Positions 37,669-49,500 of a DNA stretch of 64,000 nt are shown in pieces. A program made the translations under genes and the position numbers. The stretch is from Chalara sp. BL73. Lineage: Eukaryota; Ascomycota; Leotiomycetes; Helotiales. The stretch's first letter is position 1. Each line of letters starts with the position of its first letter. The notes under the pieces are model-generated. The model ran no database searches. It saw only the letters and a list, made by a program, of their open reading frames with translations, and was not told the DNA's origin. The stretch lies in NCBI GenBank assembly GCA_918026815.1, contig CAKJVC010000033.1, positions 62,001 through 126,000 of the forward strand, read 5' to 3'.

Positions 37669-38017
37669 TATAGTAAAAATTGATTTTTTTTTTTTTACAG
37701 TTGTCACGTAATAAAGTGTAGTTGCTAGTTATATAACTTCGAATCGAAAAGTGTATATAAAAAATGCTTTTAGTGCTAAAAATCAACAACAACCAACAAT
37801 TATTAATTATTAACAACAATACTTAAAACGCTATATTAATACAACTGATTCTACTTTTTTATATATTATATCCTATAAGCTATTAACGTTTATTTATTAT
37901 ATAAAGCTTAGGCTTACCGGTGCTCTCCCCAGTATGCTACAGCCACCGCTATCACGCCTATAAGTTTTGTGCTAGATCCTGTTGCTGTTCTTGCTCTTCA
38001 GCATGTTCCCCGCCACA
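37669..38017 (+). repeat. Right LTR of outer element
   Basis: 349 bp. Its 5' part is heavily G-to-A and C-to-T changed relative to the left copy (TATAGTAAAAATTG against TGTGGTGGGGATTG). Its 3' part is well preserved (CTCCCCAGTATG, GTTCCCCGCCACA). The host exon resumes after the duplicated GTAT. Confidence 0.93.
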
Positions 38018-38021
38018 GTAT
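38018..38021. repeat. Target-site duplication (right), GTAT
   Basis: Matches 20822-20825. The host reading frame continues exactly when one copy is removed. Confidence 0.85.
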
Positions 38022-39026
38022 CACCATTCCCAGCTCAGAATCGCCAGATGATGGTGGAGAAAGGGGTAAATCTCGCTTGTTGAATCTTCTTGGCGCTCAG
38101 TCGAACTTTGGCGGCGCAGTAGGTTCGCCAGTGCTATTCTTCTTAGGAGCATTTGTTTATACGATTCTTGATTTGCTCAATGATCCCAGCAGCCAAGATG
38201 CGGCGATCTCTTTGGGCTTCGGCATTGAGTGGATGAGTAAGTGGTTTTTCAATTCATTGTATGCCCGTCAATGTTTTATCAAATTGTCAGACATTTTCGC
38301 ATCTTTACCCCAAAAAACTATTTTTTTTTCATTAAAAATATCCAACCTTCAAATATTAATTGCTGTAAAAAGATTAAGGGTTAATAGTTGGCGCTAAGGT
38401 CGGCTTTTTATTTCTCAACCGGAAAAGTGGCTTTGACGGCCACAAAACGTTCTTTACTAACCTACTACATAGTTATCGTCCATGTCGCCATAGTCAGTGG
38501 GTGTCTTCTCGCAGCAAATAACCCCAGTACCTCTTCCGGTATTGTAGGCTCCAGACACACCGTGCTTGATAGCCGGGAGGTATTCGAGAGAGTATCAACA
38601 TGGTCAGCCATATCTCGAAACAGCGATCCCCTTCCACCATCCACAGCATCCAAGGGGTCCTCCTGGAGGAAATTCCGTCAACGCTTCCTGGGCTGGAAGG
38701 ACTCCTACGACACGAAATTCCAGCCCGCAAGTCTCTGGAGTAGGGGCCACACGAAAATGGAATGGATCAAGAACTCCACAGCCTACGAAAGAGGCTTCAT
38801 ACGCCATAAGGAGTTTAGAGAGCGAATGAGAATTACCCGGGCGGGATGGATATTCAAAGTCTTTGCTCCAGCATTGGTCCTCATCGTCCTCCCACCTGCC
38901 ACTGGTGGTTTTGTAGCATATTACACACCGCCTCAGGGAATCGGCTGCCGCTCTTTGAGCTTCTTCATCTACGCCGGGTGTCAAATAGTGGTCACGCTCC
39001 TCGCTACGATCTGCAACGCTATCGGT

Positions 39027-39134
39027 GACAATGACAATGACAATGACAATGACAATGACAATGACAATGACAATGACAATGACAATGACAATGACAATGA
39101 CAATGACAATGACAATGACAATGACAATGACAAT
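39027..39134 (+). repeat. Coding (GACAAT)n microsatellite
   Basis: About 18 perfect hexanucleotide units within the last exon of the disrupted membrane-protein gene, encoding an Asp-Asn repeat in a predicted extramembrane loop. It is followed by interrupted Gly-Asp/Asn codons. Confidence 0.95.
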
Positions 39135-39821
39135 GGCGATGACGATGACAATGGCGATAACGGTGTTACTTACCCTTGCTTCCGCTGGAAGTGCATCCGC
39201 AAAGCCACCTTCACAGGCCGCGGCTTCTGCTACCTCTCGGGCCTCTTCTGGTTCGGGTCATTCATCGCAGCCGTAGGCGGCACAACCATGCAAGTCGTTG
39301 GCGTATACCGAAACTGCATCTGCTATTCCAACGCTAGGGACTGGTGGGATCTGGACGGGATCGATCCGAGCATTAATCTAGCCGGCGATACCGCAAACGC
39401 GAGGAACTCCAGCCAGAACTGGATCATAATGGGCATCACCGCCACTTTATTCATGGCCCTGAACTGTTACGCCGGGTGGTGGTATCAGCGGCTCATCAGG
39501 AGCAGATTCATCGATGTGGTCAAGAAGATGGATATGCAAGCAACACCAGTCGCGATCCCGGCGACGTCGGACGGGCATGTGGGAGACACAGTGCCGTCGA
39601 TGAGTGGCGGGCGAGCACCAGATGACGGAGTTAGACCGGATGCGGTCCAGATTGCTCCTAGTAGCAGTAGCGGATCGCTGGGTGACTTGGGCGCAAATAC
39701 GGCGAGCACTTCGAGCAGTATGTTGCCTAAGATTCCGATCTCCAGATCTACGATACAGCAGGAGATCGAGCTCATGCAATATCCAGGAGGTCGCGACCGA
39801 GACCAAATTCATGAGAGGTAA

Positions 39822-40206
39822 CGACTCTTATATTGTCGTAGTAGTTGGTATAGGCATTAAAGAGCCATGTATTTGTGATGCGTGGGTATGGGATGATGTT
39901 TGGCATATTGAGATATATGTGAAATGGGGTCGCAGTTTTGGCCTTCTTTTATTTGGGCGTTCTGGTTTTGCACGGGACTAGTCGTAGAGCGACTGGCCAT
40001 CCCCCATTCTAGCAGATTCAGAAACACGGAATCAGAATAGATGTTTAGAGATGTAGATGAGAGAAAATTACAGCCATTGTATGGATTGACCTAAAGCAAC
40101 CAGCCCTGAGCTCCTGTGTCCTGTAATCCAACACCTCCGCTAATGTAAAACGCCCCCATGATCATGCATATTGGTATCATCCTTCCGCCTCCTTTCATTA
40201 CCGATT
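39822..40206. other. Intergenic, convergent gene ends
   Basis: About 385 bp between the convergent membrane-protein and lipase genes. Probable 3' untranslated regions; nothing else is seen. Confidence 0.5.
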
Positions 40207-42617
40207 CTATTCCATTTCCTTCGTATCTATATCCTCTATGGTATCGGCAACAGCATCTTCAAACTCGTCAGCGGTCGTGAGACTACCGTCGGTCTCGTCG
40301 TCGTCGGTGGTCCCGTTCGTGCGGTCGTTCCCTCGGAGGAGACTCCTCATGTCGTCCTCGCTCAGGATGCTCTCTATCGAGCCCCGTCTCACCCCAACCC
40401 TCGTCTCTCTCCTTCCCCGCTCGATGATCCTCTCGATCTTCATCCGGTTCGCCAGGAATTTGAGTTTGGGGAAGCAGCTCTGCTGACCCACGTGCAGCAT
40501 CCTGCCTAGCTGCTTCGGGCTCGGGTCGCTGAGGATCCGCCAGAAATCTGATATTATGGAGCGTGGCCAGATGGTGATGGTTCCTGAAAATTGTTGCAGC
40601 CAGATCTCGCTCCAGTCTTGACCAAGCGGTCTTGGAAGGAGCTCCAGATGGCGCAACACCTTCAGCCATTTGTTTAAATCTAGCTTGATGTACTGCTCAG
40701 TGGCGCTGCCTAAGAACCCGCCTCTCCAGCCACGGCCGCGCCGATGGGTGACTGGTTGGCCGACCGAACCTCGGGAAGAAAAGAAGAAGAGGTTGATGTG
40801 CGGGTTCACCTGGCTGACAATGCTGAAGTTGACGTTGAAGTGGAGGTTCAATGCTTTCAGCGGGATGTCGGTTCGAAGACTGCCATCTTTCCACTTATGG
40901 CCGAATGAATAGGGCACCAGAGCTCCTGACCGTGTCTTCATCATCAAGACCACCGGGTTCAATATCCCAGGAACAGCAGCAGACGCCAGAACAGCAGACC
41001 AGATGACGCAGTCTGGGCTGGTCAGGTAATTTGTAAGGATTGTTGGCGAATGTGGATCTGCAGGGACGCAAGAGACGTTCAGAATTCGACCCGTCCGCTC
41101 AAACGCTTCTCGGAATGTCATACTCCCCCTGCAGAACCAGCTACATTTCTTCGCCCAGTCAACCGAATCGAAGCGAGCCCCTGTCCTCCACCATCTTGGA
41201 CCCCATGTAGTTATTGAATCTTCGCAAGCAGTTATTTTCATTGCAAGCGCAGGCACGAGCAAAGCCTTAAGTTCGTCGTTTGTACGTGTAGCGACAAACG
41301 CAGCTACCAAAGCTCCTCCTGATGTACCTGTGATAACGTCCGGAAGAAGGTTTGCATCTAGGAGAGCTTTGACGACTCCAAAGTGATAACTGTATCGCAG
41401 TTAGTTAACTTGTTCTGAATAGAATCTGAGAGATGGCCAGGCCCAATGAGCCGATTGTAGAGAAATCAGCGAATCTAATTCATAGAAATACTTACTATGC
41501 AAAGGACGCACCACCCGATAAGCACAGCGCGGTTCTCCCAAAATTGGTATGTATTCGTTTGAACAATGATTTTTTTTCCTCTGAATCGAGTTCGTTGTTG
41601 TTTGTCAACAAAGTAATCGCCTTTTCCACCTCATCGAGAAAGTCCTGAACCAGTGTTTTTGTGCCGTAGTATGTCTGCGAGTATAGCCTCGAGTTTTCGA
41701 CTCCCACAAAGTTGTTCTTTACGCAAGCCTCAATCAAAGCCTTCAGCTCTTCTACTGATTTAGATGGCCCTTTTCTACCATTCTTCGCCGCTGACGAGCG
41801 TTCCATTTCGTATTCAACATTCTTTCTGCATTTGCGAATCTGCTCCAAAACCCTCCTAACCGTTTTGTGATCGTAGTAGGCGTATTCGTCCTCCCCCTTC
41901 CACTTGTCATTGCCCAAGAACGTATCCAGCTCTTTGGCAGCTTTTACCCAGTCGCCATAATTTGTGGTAGCGTGTAACTTGCTTCGAAGCCTGTTTCGCT
42001 TTCCTCTCCATGCAATGAAATGCTCTAAGCATGACATTAGTAGATGCGATCTGAGCTTTTTTCACAGCCGACTTACCATACAGCCAGATATACAATCTTG
42101 TTAGAAGGTAGCTGGCTCCTAGTCCTATGACCCATGCCCCAACAATACCAAGTAGTGGCCATTTCAAAAGCGTATATAGGTATCCCTCTCTTGTCTCGTC
42201 CCGACTCCTTCTTGGCTTTCGCTTGTACTCAGATTTGTCTTTCCTCCACTTCTTTTCTTTATGCTTCTTTGGCTTTCCCAACTTTGTTGGAGCGACAGGC
42301 GCCCAGTCATTCTGCGCCGTGATGAAGAAGCTACTATGACTTGCAGAACCGTGGTTACTCCTTGTCGAATCAAAGCTTGTACGGCTTGAGGCCCCGCCAT
42401 TTGGGGTCAGACCATTTGGGGATAGAATATTATCTGTGGAAGGAGAGTGCTCTGGGGCCGACAGGGCGTCGGCGAAGGCTTGGAGATGTTCATCGGAGAG
42501 GAAATCGCGGTCAAAGTCTGGTAAGAGGGTTTCGTCGTAGCCCTCCTCCGACAGAGGTGATGGTCCGTCGGTCTTATGACTGAAATCTGCCATATTCACT
42601 GATCTATCAGAGTTCAT
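40207..42617 (-). CDS. Patatin-like phospholipase/lipid hydrolase with N-terminal membrane segment
   Basis: Three exons: 42617-42077, 42024-41496, 41389-40207. They total 2253 nt, or 750 aa. A disordered acidic N-terminus is followed by a very basic stretch and a transmembrane segment (LLGIVGAWVIGLGASYLL, about residues 155-172). The patatin domain begins with the oxyanion loop LSGGASFAYYHFGVV, then the nucleophile elbow GTSGG with Ser near residue 380, and the catalytic Asp in KWKDGSLRTD near residue 525, so the Ser-Asp dyad is complete. The C-terminus is acidic. The layout matches fungal patatin-like phospholipase-domain proteins related to the yeast lipases Tgl4/Tgl5, which hydrolyse triacylglycerols or lysophospholipids at lipid droplets or the ER; the substrate here is inferred. 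An alternative start is the ATG at 42593. Confidence 0.88.
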
Positions 42618-43269
42618 GCATTGGTACAAAAAGTGCGATAATTAAGTTTTGGAGGATTTTATGGCGCTTCTGCGGCTGGTGAGAACATGAAGCCGAGTGG
42701 CATATGACGTAGGTAAACTCTAAGATTATAATAAGCCTCAGGCTACCGCGTATATTCAATGATAGGATGTGTCAGATAGCTTGATGCGGCTGAAAATGCG
42801 GCGAACATGTATGATAGCGAAAGAGGTTCGTTGAAATGTCTACAACGCCTTGCAGTGGCGGGACTTCAAATTGTTGAGATGGAACCAAGTCCCGCCCCCA
42901 CTATAAGATTCTCAAAACGACAGGGGAGGTGTTGCTTGGGAATGGGAATGGATAAGACAAAGGTGATCTGTCAAAGTTGTCAAAGGCATGCACACATTAG
43001 AATTCATCGTTGAGAGGGAACAAGCTATTTACATCTACGTTGCCGAATGACTCTTGTTTCTGGCTGTTATGTTGATAGAGTACTCTCTCAAAAGTATCAC
43101 AAGGTTTCATACATTGTATTGACATGTTAGCATTGGGCTTACAGACCAGAATCTATGTCACAAAGACCATGCTTGCCCAACGCCCGCTTGAAAACCTGTG
43201 TAATAAAAACTCCGCCCTAATGTCGAATCGTGTGTATCTTGACCCTGCGCCCACATCTTCATGTATCAT
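42618..43269. other. Intergenic, lipase promoter
   Basis: About 650 bp between the lipase start and the SAR1 stop. It should contain the lipase promoter and the SAR1 3' untranslated region; no gene or named site is recognised. Confidence 0.5.
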
Positions 43270-44161
<892 letters not shown>

Positions 44162-45408
44162 GATGGGCAGACGTTTATCTTCTCGATGATTGAATTACTA
44201 GGGTGATTGCGACTGTGGTTGAAGGTTGATAGGTGTTGCAATGTGGATTATTTTACTTGGGGGCGCTGGCCTTGATATGGACATGGGCTAATGCTAAAAT
44301 AGATAAGCGCCCGCTTATTGGCTATTTCTCACGTGCTTTCGGATATGGGATAAACGCAATGCATCCTAAGTTTTCACACATTCGAAAGATTGACAAAAAT
44401 AACGCCTAGAAAGCTAGTTTAACAAGTTTTTGTTTGATGGTCCGTAAATCTGCAAATTTTAGTTCTTTAGGTGTAGCAACATGAGAGAAGTTTTGAGGCA
44501 TGAGAGCTGTAGCGTCACCTTGCAACAAAAAAAGGGAGAGATATGGATGAGGTGTCTTTTTGATTTCATTGTCCAGGCTCCCCAGCCGAGAAAGAAAAAG
44601 CTGATTTTGACATAGTTATTACTTTTTTCACTTTGTTGTATGGTTGTTAATGTTTTATTAATTGTAAAACATTTGCATAAACTTTTTACAAAAGAAAATT
44701 TACTTCTCGCTTTATTACAAAAACTTCGGCGTTAGGATTGATGTAGTAAAAAGATGAAGTGTTGGCAGTTGGCCTTAGAGTCGGCTCCAAATTCTCGGCC
44801 AGAGAGGCAAGGTACATTCAAGCGACTAATTTACTGGCGAAATCAACATATAGGCTCACGAATTTGGCCACTTCAGAGTTGCCTTAAGTGGAGGTAAATA
44901 CATTGATGATAAACCGAAAAGGTCCTTCCTCTCACAGCACCACAACATCAAGGCGTGCTATGCCAACCATCACCCCGAAAAGATCAAGGAATCCAGGCAT
45001 CAAATGTATAATGAGCTTTTCTTGCTGCCTAAATTCTCAATTGCTGATTTACCTCATGTACCTGGACCGTACGCATCCCAAAAAAAAACTTCTCTGACAT
45101 TTGTTGTCTCTACCTCCAGTTCTCGCTTAAGCCCCCTATCCTATCACCTGCGCTCTAGCGCCAGTGTCATATATTAGTTTTCCAAATAATATACATATAA
45201 AAACCAAGCATCAATACAACGCCTGAATACGCTTAGCTTTTTCCATCAAGTACGCAATACACCCACCGTTTAAGCGCTCTTTAGGCAACAATTTTGATGC
45301 CTACGCCGGGTAGTCTAAGCGTTTATTCATCGGCCAAGCCCGTAAGCATTCGTTCCAAAACTTTCAAAATATCCAGTTTCAAGAAGCTTGTGAGTTAGGG
45401 TTTCTGAG
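44162..45408. other. Intergenic between divergent SAR1 and GNAT genes
   Basis: About 1.25 kb with two outward-facing promoters. It contains the first copy of a 31-bp direct repeat (44450-44480). No supportable gene. Confidence 0.45.
44450..44480 (+). repeat. 31-bp direct repeat, copy 1
   Basis: It begins CTGCAAA and ends with the exact 21-mer whose core is TTCTTTAGGTGTAGCAAC. It matches 46524-46554 with two mismatches. The two copies bracket the GNAT gene. Confidence 0.85.
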
Positions 45409-46307
45409 ATGTCTACTTTCAACTTGGAGGGCTACTCCATCGCTCCCATCGCCGAAGAGGATTTGCCTACCATTGCCAATTTCTTATGGATTTCGAAACA
45501 GCAACTGACCATAAACCGTGTTCTGTGGAACGACTGGCCAAACGAAGCTGCCCAAAGGCTTAATGTCAGTAGAGTAATTCGGATCAACCGTTCCAATTCC
45601 CAGAGAAGTTTCAGAGGCTGCGATGCAAATGATTGCTGCTTCGTCTCGATATTCTATCACATTTAACCTTTTCTCCTCTTGGAACTCGCCTGCATACAAC
45701 GCTGACCATCCCAGTACCAAAATGCAGTCAACATGGGCTTCAAAAACCCCTCGGGTGAAACCTTCAAAGTAACCTCCGACTCCACCAGAGAAATAGTCGG
45801 GCACGTCTTGTGTCGGAAAACGAAAGCAAAGCCCAATGCCAGACCAGCTCCCAAAGACGCCGCCTCAGCACCAGCCGAAAACGATGACATACCGCCATAT
45901 TTTAATGCCCCCGTACTCAAGGCAGTCACGGCGGCTGTGAGCGAGATTGGAGAGGAATGGGATGGTGTGGAACACTTCGGTTTGTCTCTTACCCCCATTT
46001 CCCCAATTTACTGTCCCAAGTATTAGCAAATTGCTGACTGGGAGGAATTACAGAATTGACACATATTTTTATCCTGCAGCCCCACCGTAAACGCGGGATC
46101 GGCTCTTCGCTCGTGAATCTCTGTATTGGGAAGGCCAGAGATGCAGGTCTGCCGCTGTCTTTGCAGTCTGAGCCTGCGGCGCATGATTTCTTCTTGAAGC
46201 GTGGTTTTAAAGATACGAAACATGCCGATTTTGATCTGGCAAAGTGGGCGCCACCATGCACTGGCTTTGGCTTGTTTAGGCTCTCAGGAATGGTGCTGAG
46301 GATATGA
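45409..46307 (+). CDS. GNAT-family N-acetyltransferase
   Basis: Three exons: 45409-45568, 45728-45979, 46054-46307. They total 666 nt, or 221 aa. The C-terminal half carries the GNAT core: strand LTHIFILQPHRKRGIGSSLV, containing the acetyl-CoA pyrophosphate loop (Q/R-x-x-G-x-G/A, here HRKRGIGSS), followed by a helix and the strand LPLSLQSEPAAHDFFLKRGF, typical of motif B. The middle segment (about residues 75-105) is a Lys/Ala/Pro-rich insert. The substrate is unknown. The first intron is the least certain; its donor at 45569 (GTAGAG) is weak but keeps the frame. The gene lies between the two copies of a 31-bp direct repeat. Confidence 0.8.
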
Positions 46308-46523
46308 GGATTGGGTAAGTGAGTCAAGAGGGATTGGAAGCAGCGTGTTTTGTCCTTGTTTATCAAATCAGAGAACAATTAACGAACCATGAGATATGAA
46401 TCGTTGCATACTTTAACTTCTTAAGTATAATACATAACGCTAAAACTCAACGTACCACAAGTTTCCACTCACTTGAAAGAATAATGCCAAGAAGTATAGT
46501 TTTATCAGACTTTGGTTAGTGGC

Positions 46524-46554
46524 CTGCAAAGATTAGTTCTTTAGGTGTAGCAAC
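46524..46554 (+). repeat. 31-bp direct repeat, copy 2
   Basis: Same orientation as copy 1 (44450-44480), two mismatches, about 2.07 kb apart. It lies 217 bp downstream of the GNAT stop. Confidence 0.85.
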
Positions 46555-49500
46555 CCTTTTTGCGCTTGAACATTTCAGACTTGTTTTCTCGTGTCAGCAG
46601 TGAGTCGAACTTGAAGTCGCCGTTGTCCCCAAAAGCAGAAGAAATACCACCAACCCGGAGCCAAAGCCGTTCCTCGAGTTGATGCTCTGAAGCCTGGGTC
46701 CTAACTTTTGGCAGGAAAAACACTCCAAATCTAGGCGCGATATGTCCCTGCCACTCCTCACTCTCCGGCCTGGCTCTCAAGCCCTTTCAGCTATTGAAGA
46801 ACATCGCAAAGCCATAGCCATCATACTCTCTCACGTCAACCCAGTATTCTGTGCAACATTGTTGACTCCTCTTCGACCCATGCCCGATGATCTCTCTGCT
46901 ATTTTCAGCACTGGCTTATCGAAAAATAATCTCAGGTGGCAGCTGGTATCGGAGCGGCGTGTCACTTGAGCATCCGCGTGAGATATACATGCTCTGTAGC
47001 CGACACATGAGATGACCATCGACGACACACATTCTTCTCTGTAGTGTCGCACATACTCTGCCCATGCCCTCGTGATTATTGTTTTGCTTGATATAGCCTT
47101 TACTAGTTTTGTACACTCCGGTTGTTCATGGTGTCTCCCTATAGAAATCTTGGCGGAAGTCGTGCAAAATAAGTTTCAGGTCATCCAAGTTTTTTGATCG
47201 CGGTCCCGAGCACGCATGCTGGAAATCTTAAGGAATCGTACTCTCTGGTCGTGCCGCCGGTGCTGTAGGATAATATGCTGTGGAGCATTTTGTGTATGAT
47301 ATAAAAAAAGATAGTGGGATCAATTTGATTGACCTATAATGGCTAGACAAGTTAACTTGCGCTACCGTAAGTAGAATTTAAATGTGCTGGCATTCCTATC
47401 CGTACTATTCGTCTAGCAGCGGCAAGTACCTGGAGATCTCGATTAACCTTGACCTGGAATATTTTCATGCTAGTTATTCTTGAGTGGCCGAACTGGTGAT
47501 TGATAAGCTCGCACTGAGTGGAGTTTCTTCCCTCAACAATGCATGCCTAGCAAACTTCAAAGAGCCTTGACTTTCCCCTTAACATATCCAGGATTATACC
47601 ATAGATTTTCTCAAGAACTGGTTCTCGTATCTTAGGGGAAGCTGACGGCCCAATGCACTCAAGTCACCAATCCTAAGTAAGCTCTCGCCAAAGATTATTT
47701 TAATGATCGCAGATATTCTCCCTGCCCCATTAGCTGCATCATTCCCTCTCTCTTGCATGTGCTTCAAAGGGCTACTCAACGCCCGGTATCTTGAAAATCT
47801 TGCAGACGAAGGAGTCAACAGGGTCTTAATTTTAAAGTATCTTGGCTTTGGATCTACCAGATGATTTCGCACGTCCCAACTGTTGAAGCTCCTACGAGAT
47901 TCAAAGCGCAACCAGGGATCTGAGCAGATGCGGAGGCTTAGTATGAAGCGTGAGGTTGACGATTACATCTACCGCTTTTTTCTTTTAGCATTCTTTGCTT
48001 TCACTTCACCACCTTTCGCATGACTATGAAGCGATATGACCAAGACAGTCCAGAGTATACCCGACCACAAAAATGTTGTCATCGCCCGCCACCACATAGC
48101 AAGTTTCACTGCTGCTACAACTGTTACTATTTCGAAGTCAAGAGTTTTTACATCCTATATTATATCTGGATGCGTAGGAATGTCAAACATATAGATAAAA
48201 GTTGCCACAATCGTCCATGGCTCTCGGGATACCAGAAACTGAGGACTAGTTTGTTAGACGATCTAAAAGAAGCTACATTTTGAAAAGGGCTGGAAGGTCA
48301 AATCTGTCGTCATATCTTCTATTTTTGAAATTCTTATGGTTCACACGAACATGAAGCATTTCCCTAACTGCTGAAGGCTTGGTGGCTTGTACAGCTATAA
48401 CACATGGTGTAGTGGTCATTTGTTACAAGGCTGCCATAGACAGTGGTGAATAGATGCATTGAGACTTGTACTTCTTCTCGTGAAAATGGTCTTCTGGTTG
48501 AAGGGCGCTTTCTGGATGAGTATCGAGAGGGCTTTTAGACAAATAGTGGGGAAACTGGGTGAATATAATGCTCTTTCGATGCAAGATATCCGCTGGTTTA
48601 ATTGCTGTCTCGGAACTAATCGTTTGGAGTGGGAAGTATTTGTCTTGGTGCAGAGACTGCAAAGATTTGCACATACAACCATGCTCTAAATATGCAACAT
48701 TCTATGATAAAATCTAGCTGCTGACGTTCTTCTCCAAAGTCAAATGCAATTTGACTTTTCCTTTCCCCAAGGTCACCAATGCAAGCGGATATTAAGTATC
48801 AACCCAACCGTTTAATGCTGTTCATGAGCTGAAATGTCATAGTCGCATGAGCAACAATCGAGGTGAAGCCTACTTGAGGCTCAACAGCTCCTTCATAACT
48901 GGCTTCTCTCGGTCACTTATCGGCGGGTGAAGTTCTCCCAGCATGTGTTGTTGTTTGATGTTTGCTGTGACTCTGGCGCACAGATCATCCTGCAAGCCAT
49001 GCTGGGGGGGCGGACCTCGATGCCAAGGCGATGTGATGCTGCATCATTTTCTCCGATGGAAAAAGAAATGCACGATGCAGCCAGCCATGAGTCGTGGACT
49101 GGGACGGGATCCCCAACCCGCTTTTTTTCTTCAGTCGATGATCAGAATCGAGGATCAGAGCCCATGCCCTTGAGAAAGGATCGAGAGTTACAGCATTCTA
49201 ACCTGATTAAGTTGTTCCCCCCCTGCTTTACGGGACGCGATCAATATTTCATCTTCTTTTCAATTTTCACTTCTTTGCTAGGAATATCATCATCATCATA
49301 TCCCGATGGAGGTGAGTCGTGACGCTGATGTCATTGCCACTGAGGAAGGGGGAACCCAGCGAGACATTCCAGGCGCGGCCCCCATCGTTTGACTGCACTG
49401 TACTTGCAGTACCATCACAGTCGAGAATCACCGGATGCGCTGCACCAGATCTCCCGCCCCTGCTGAGTCAGTGATGGACCATCCAATATCATGGCTTAGC

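Larger units (their letters stand above)
20826..38017 (+). mobile_element. Ty3/Gypsy LTR retrotransposon, hypermutated, hosting a nested element
   Basis: The element has paired 349-bp LTRs at 20826-21174 and 37669-38017, TG...CA termini and GTAT duplications. It is 17,192 bp with the nested insertion and about 10.6 kb without it. The plus strand carries remnants of reverse transcriptase, RNase H and integrase in that order (Gypsy order), between about 25.1 and 28.3 kb. A long gag-side region (about 4 kb) and a 2.8-kb segment downstream of the nested element complete it. All frames contain dozens of stops, and almost no GG or CC dinucleotides remain. It disrupts the membrane-protein gene in the sense orientation. 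Confidence 0.93.
20100..39821 (+). pseudogene. Multispanning membrane-protein gene split by a retrotransposon
   Basis: Exon pieces: 20100-20610, 20663-20825, then the insertion, 38022-38236 and 38473-39821. Counting the GTAT duplication once, they sum to 2238 nt (745 aa plus stop) in one unbroken frame. A signal peptide (MARSKALLGILLASCFYAVQA) is followed by a Cys-containing ectodomain and about eight hydrophobic segments, for example LVVSFVLFALQFIPVFVDTIL, VFAPALVLIVLPPA and ATLFMALNCYAGWW. An Asp-Asn repeat of about 18 copies lies in a loop. The last intron uses a TACTAAC branch site and a TACATAG acceptor at 38472. I do not recognise the family; it looks like an uncharacterised fungal plasma-membrane protein. 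As drawn, the 17.2-kb insertion lies within exon 2 and must abolish the full-length product. The flanking exons show no other damage, which suggests that inactivation was not ancient or that the pieces remained conserved. Confidence 0.85.

Noticed and set aside
39025..39276. Frame encoding a Met-Thr repeat over the GACAAT array
   Set aside because: It is the alternate frame of the Asp-Asn coding microsatellite in the membrane-protein exon.
38388..39821. Independent 477-codon gene starting at 38388
   Set aside because: The start is TTG, and the first part is intron: a TACTAAC branch site and TACATAG acceptor at 38472 join it in phase to the exon ending at 38236.
40283..40669. 128-codon minus-strand frame overlapping the patatin-like gene
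   Set aside because: It is an overlapping frame of the real exon 3 and has no motif of its own.
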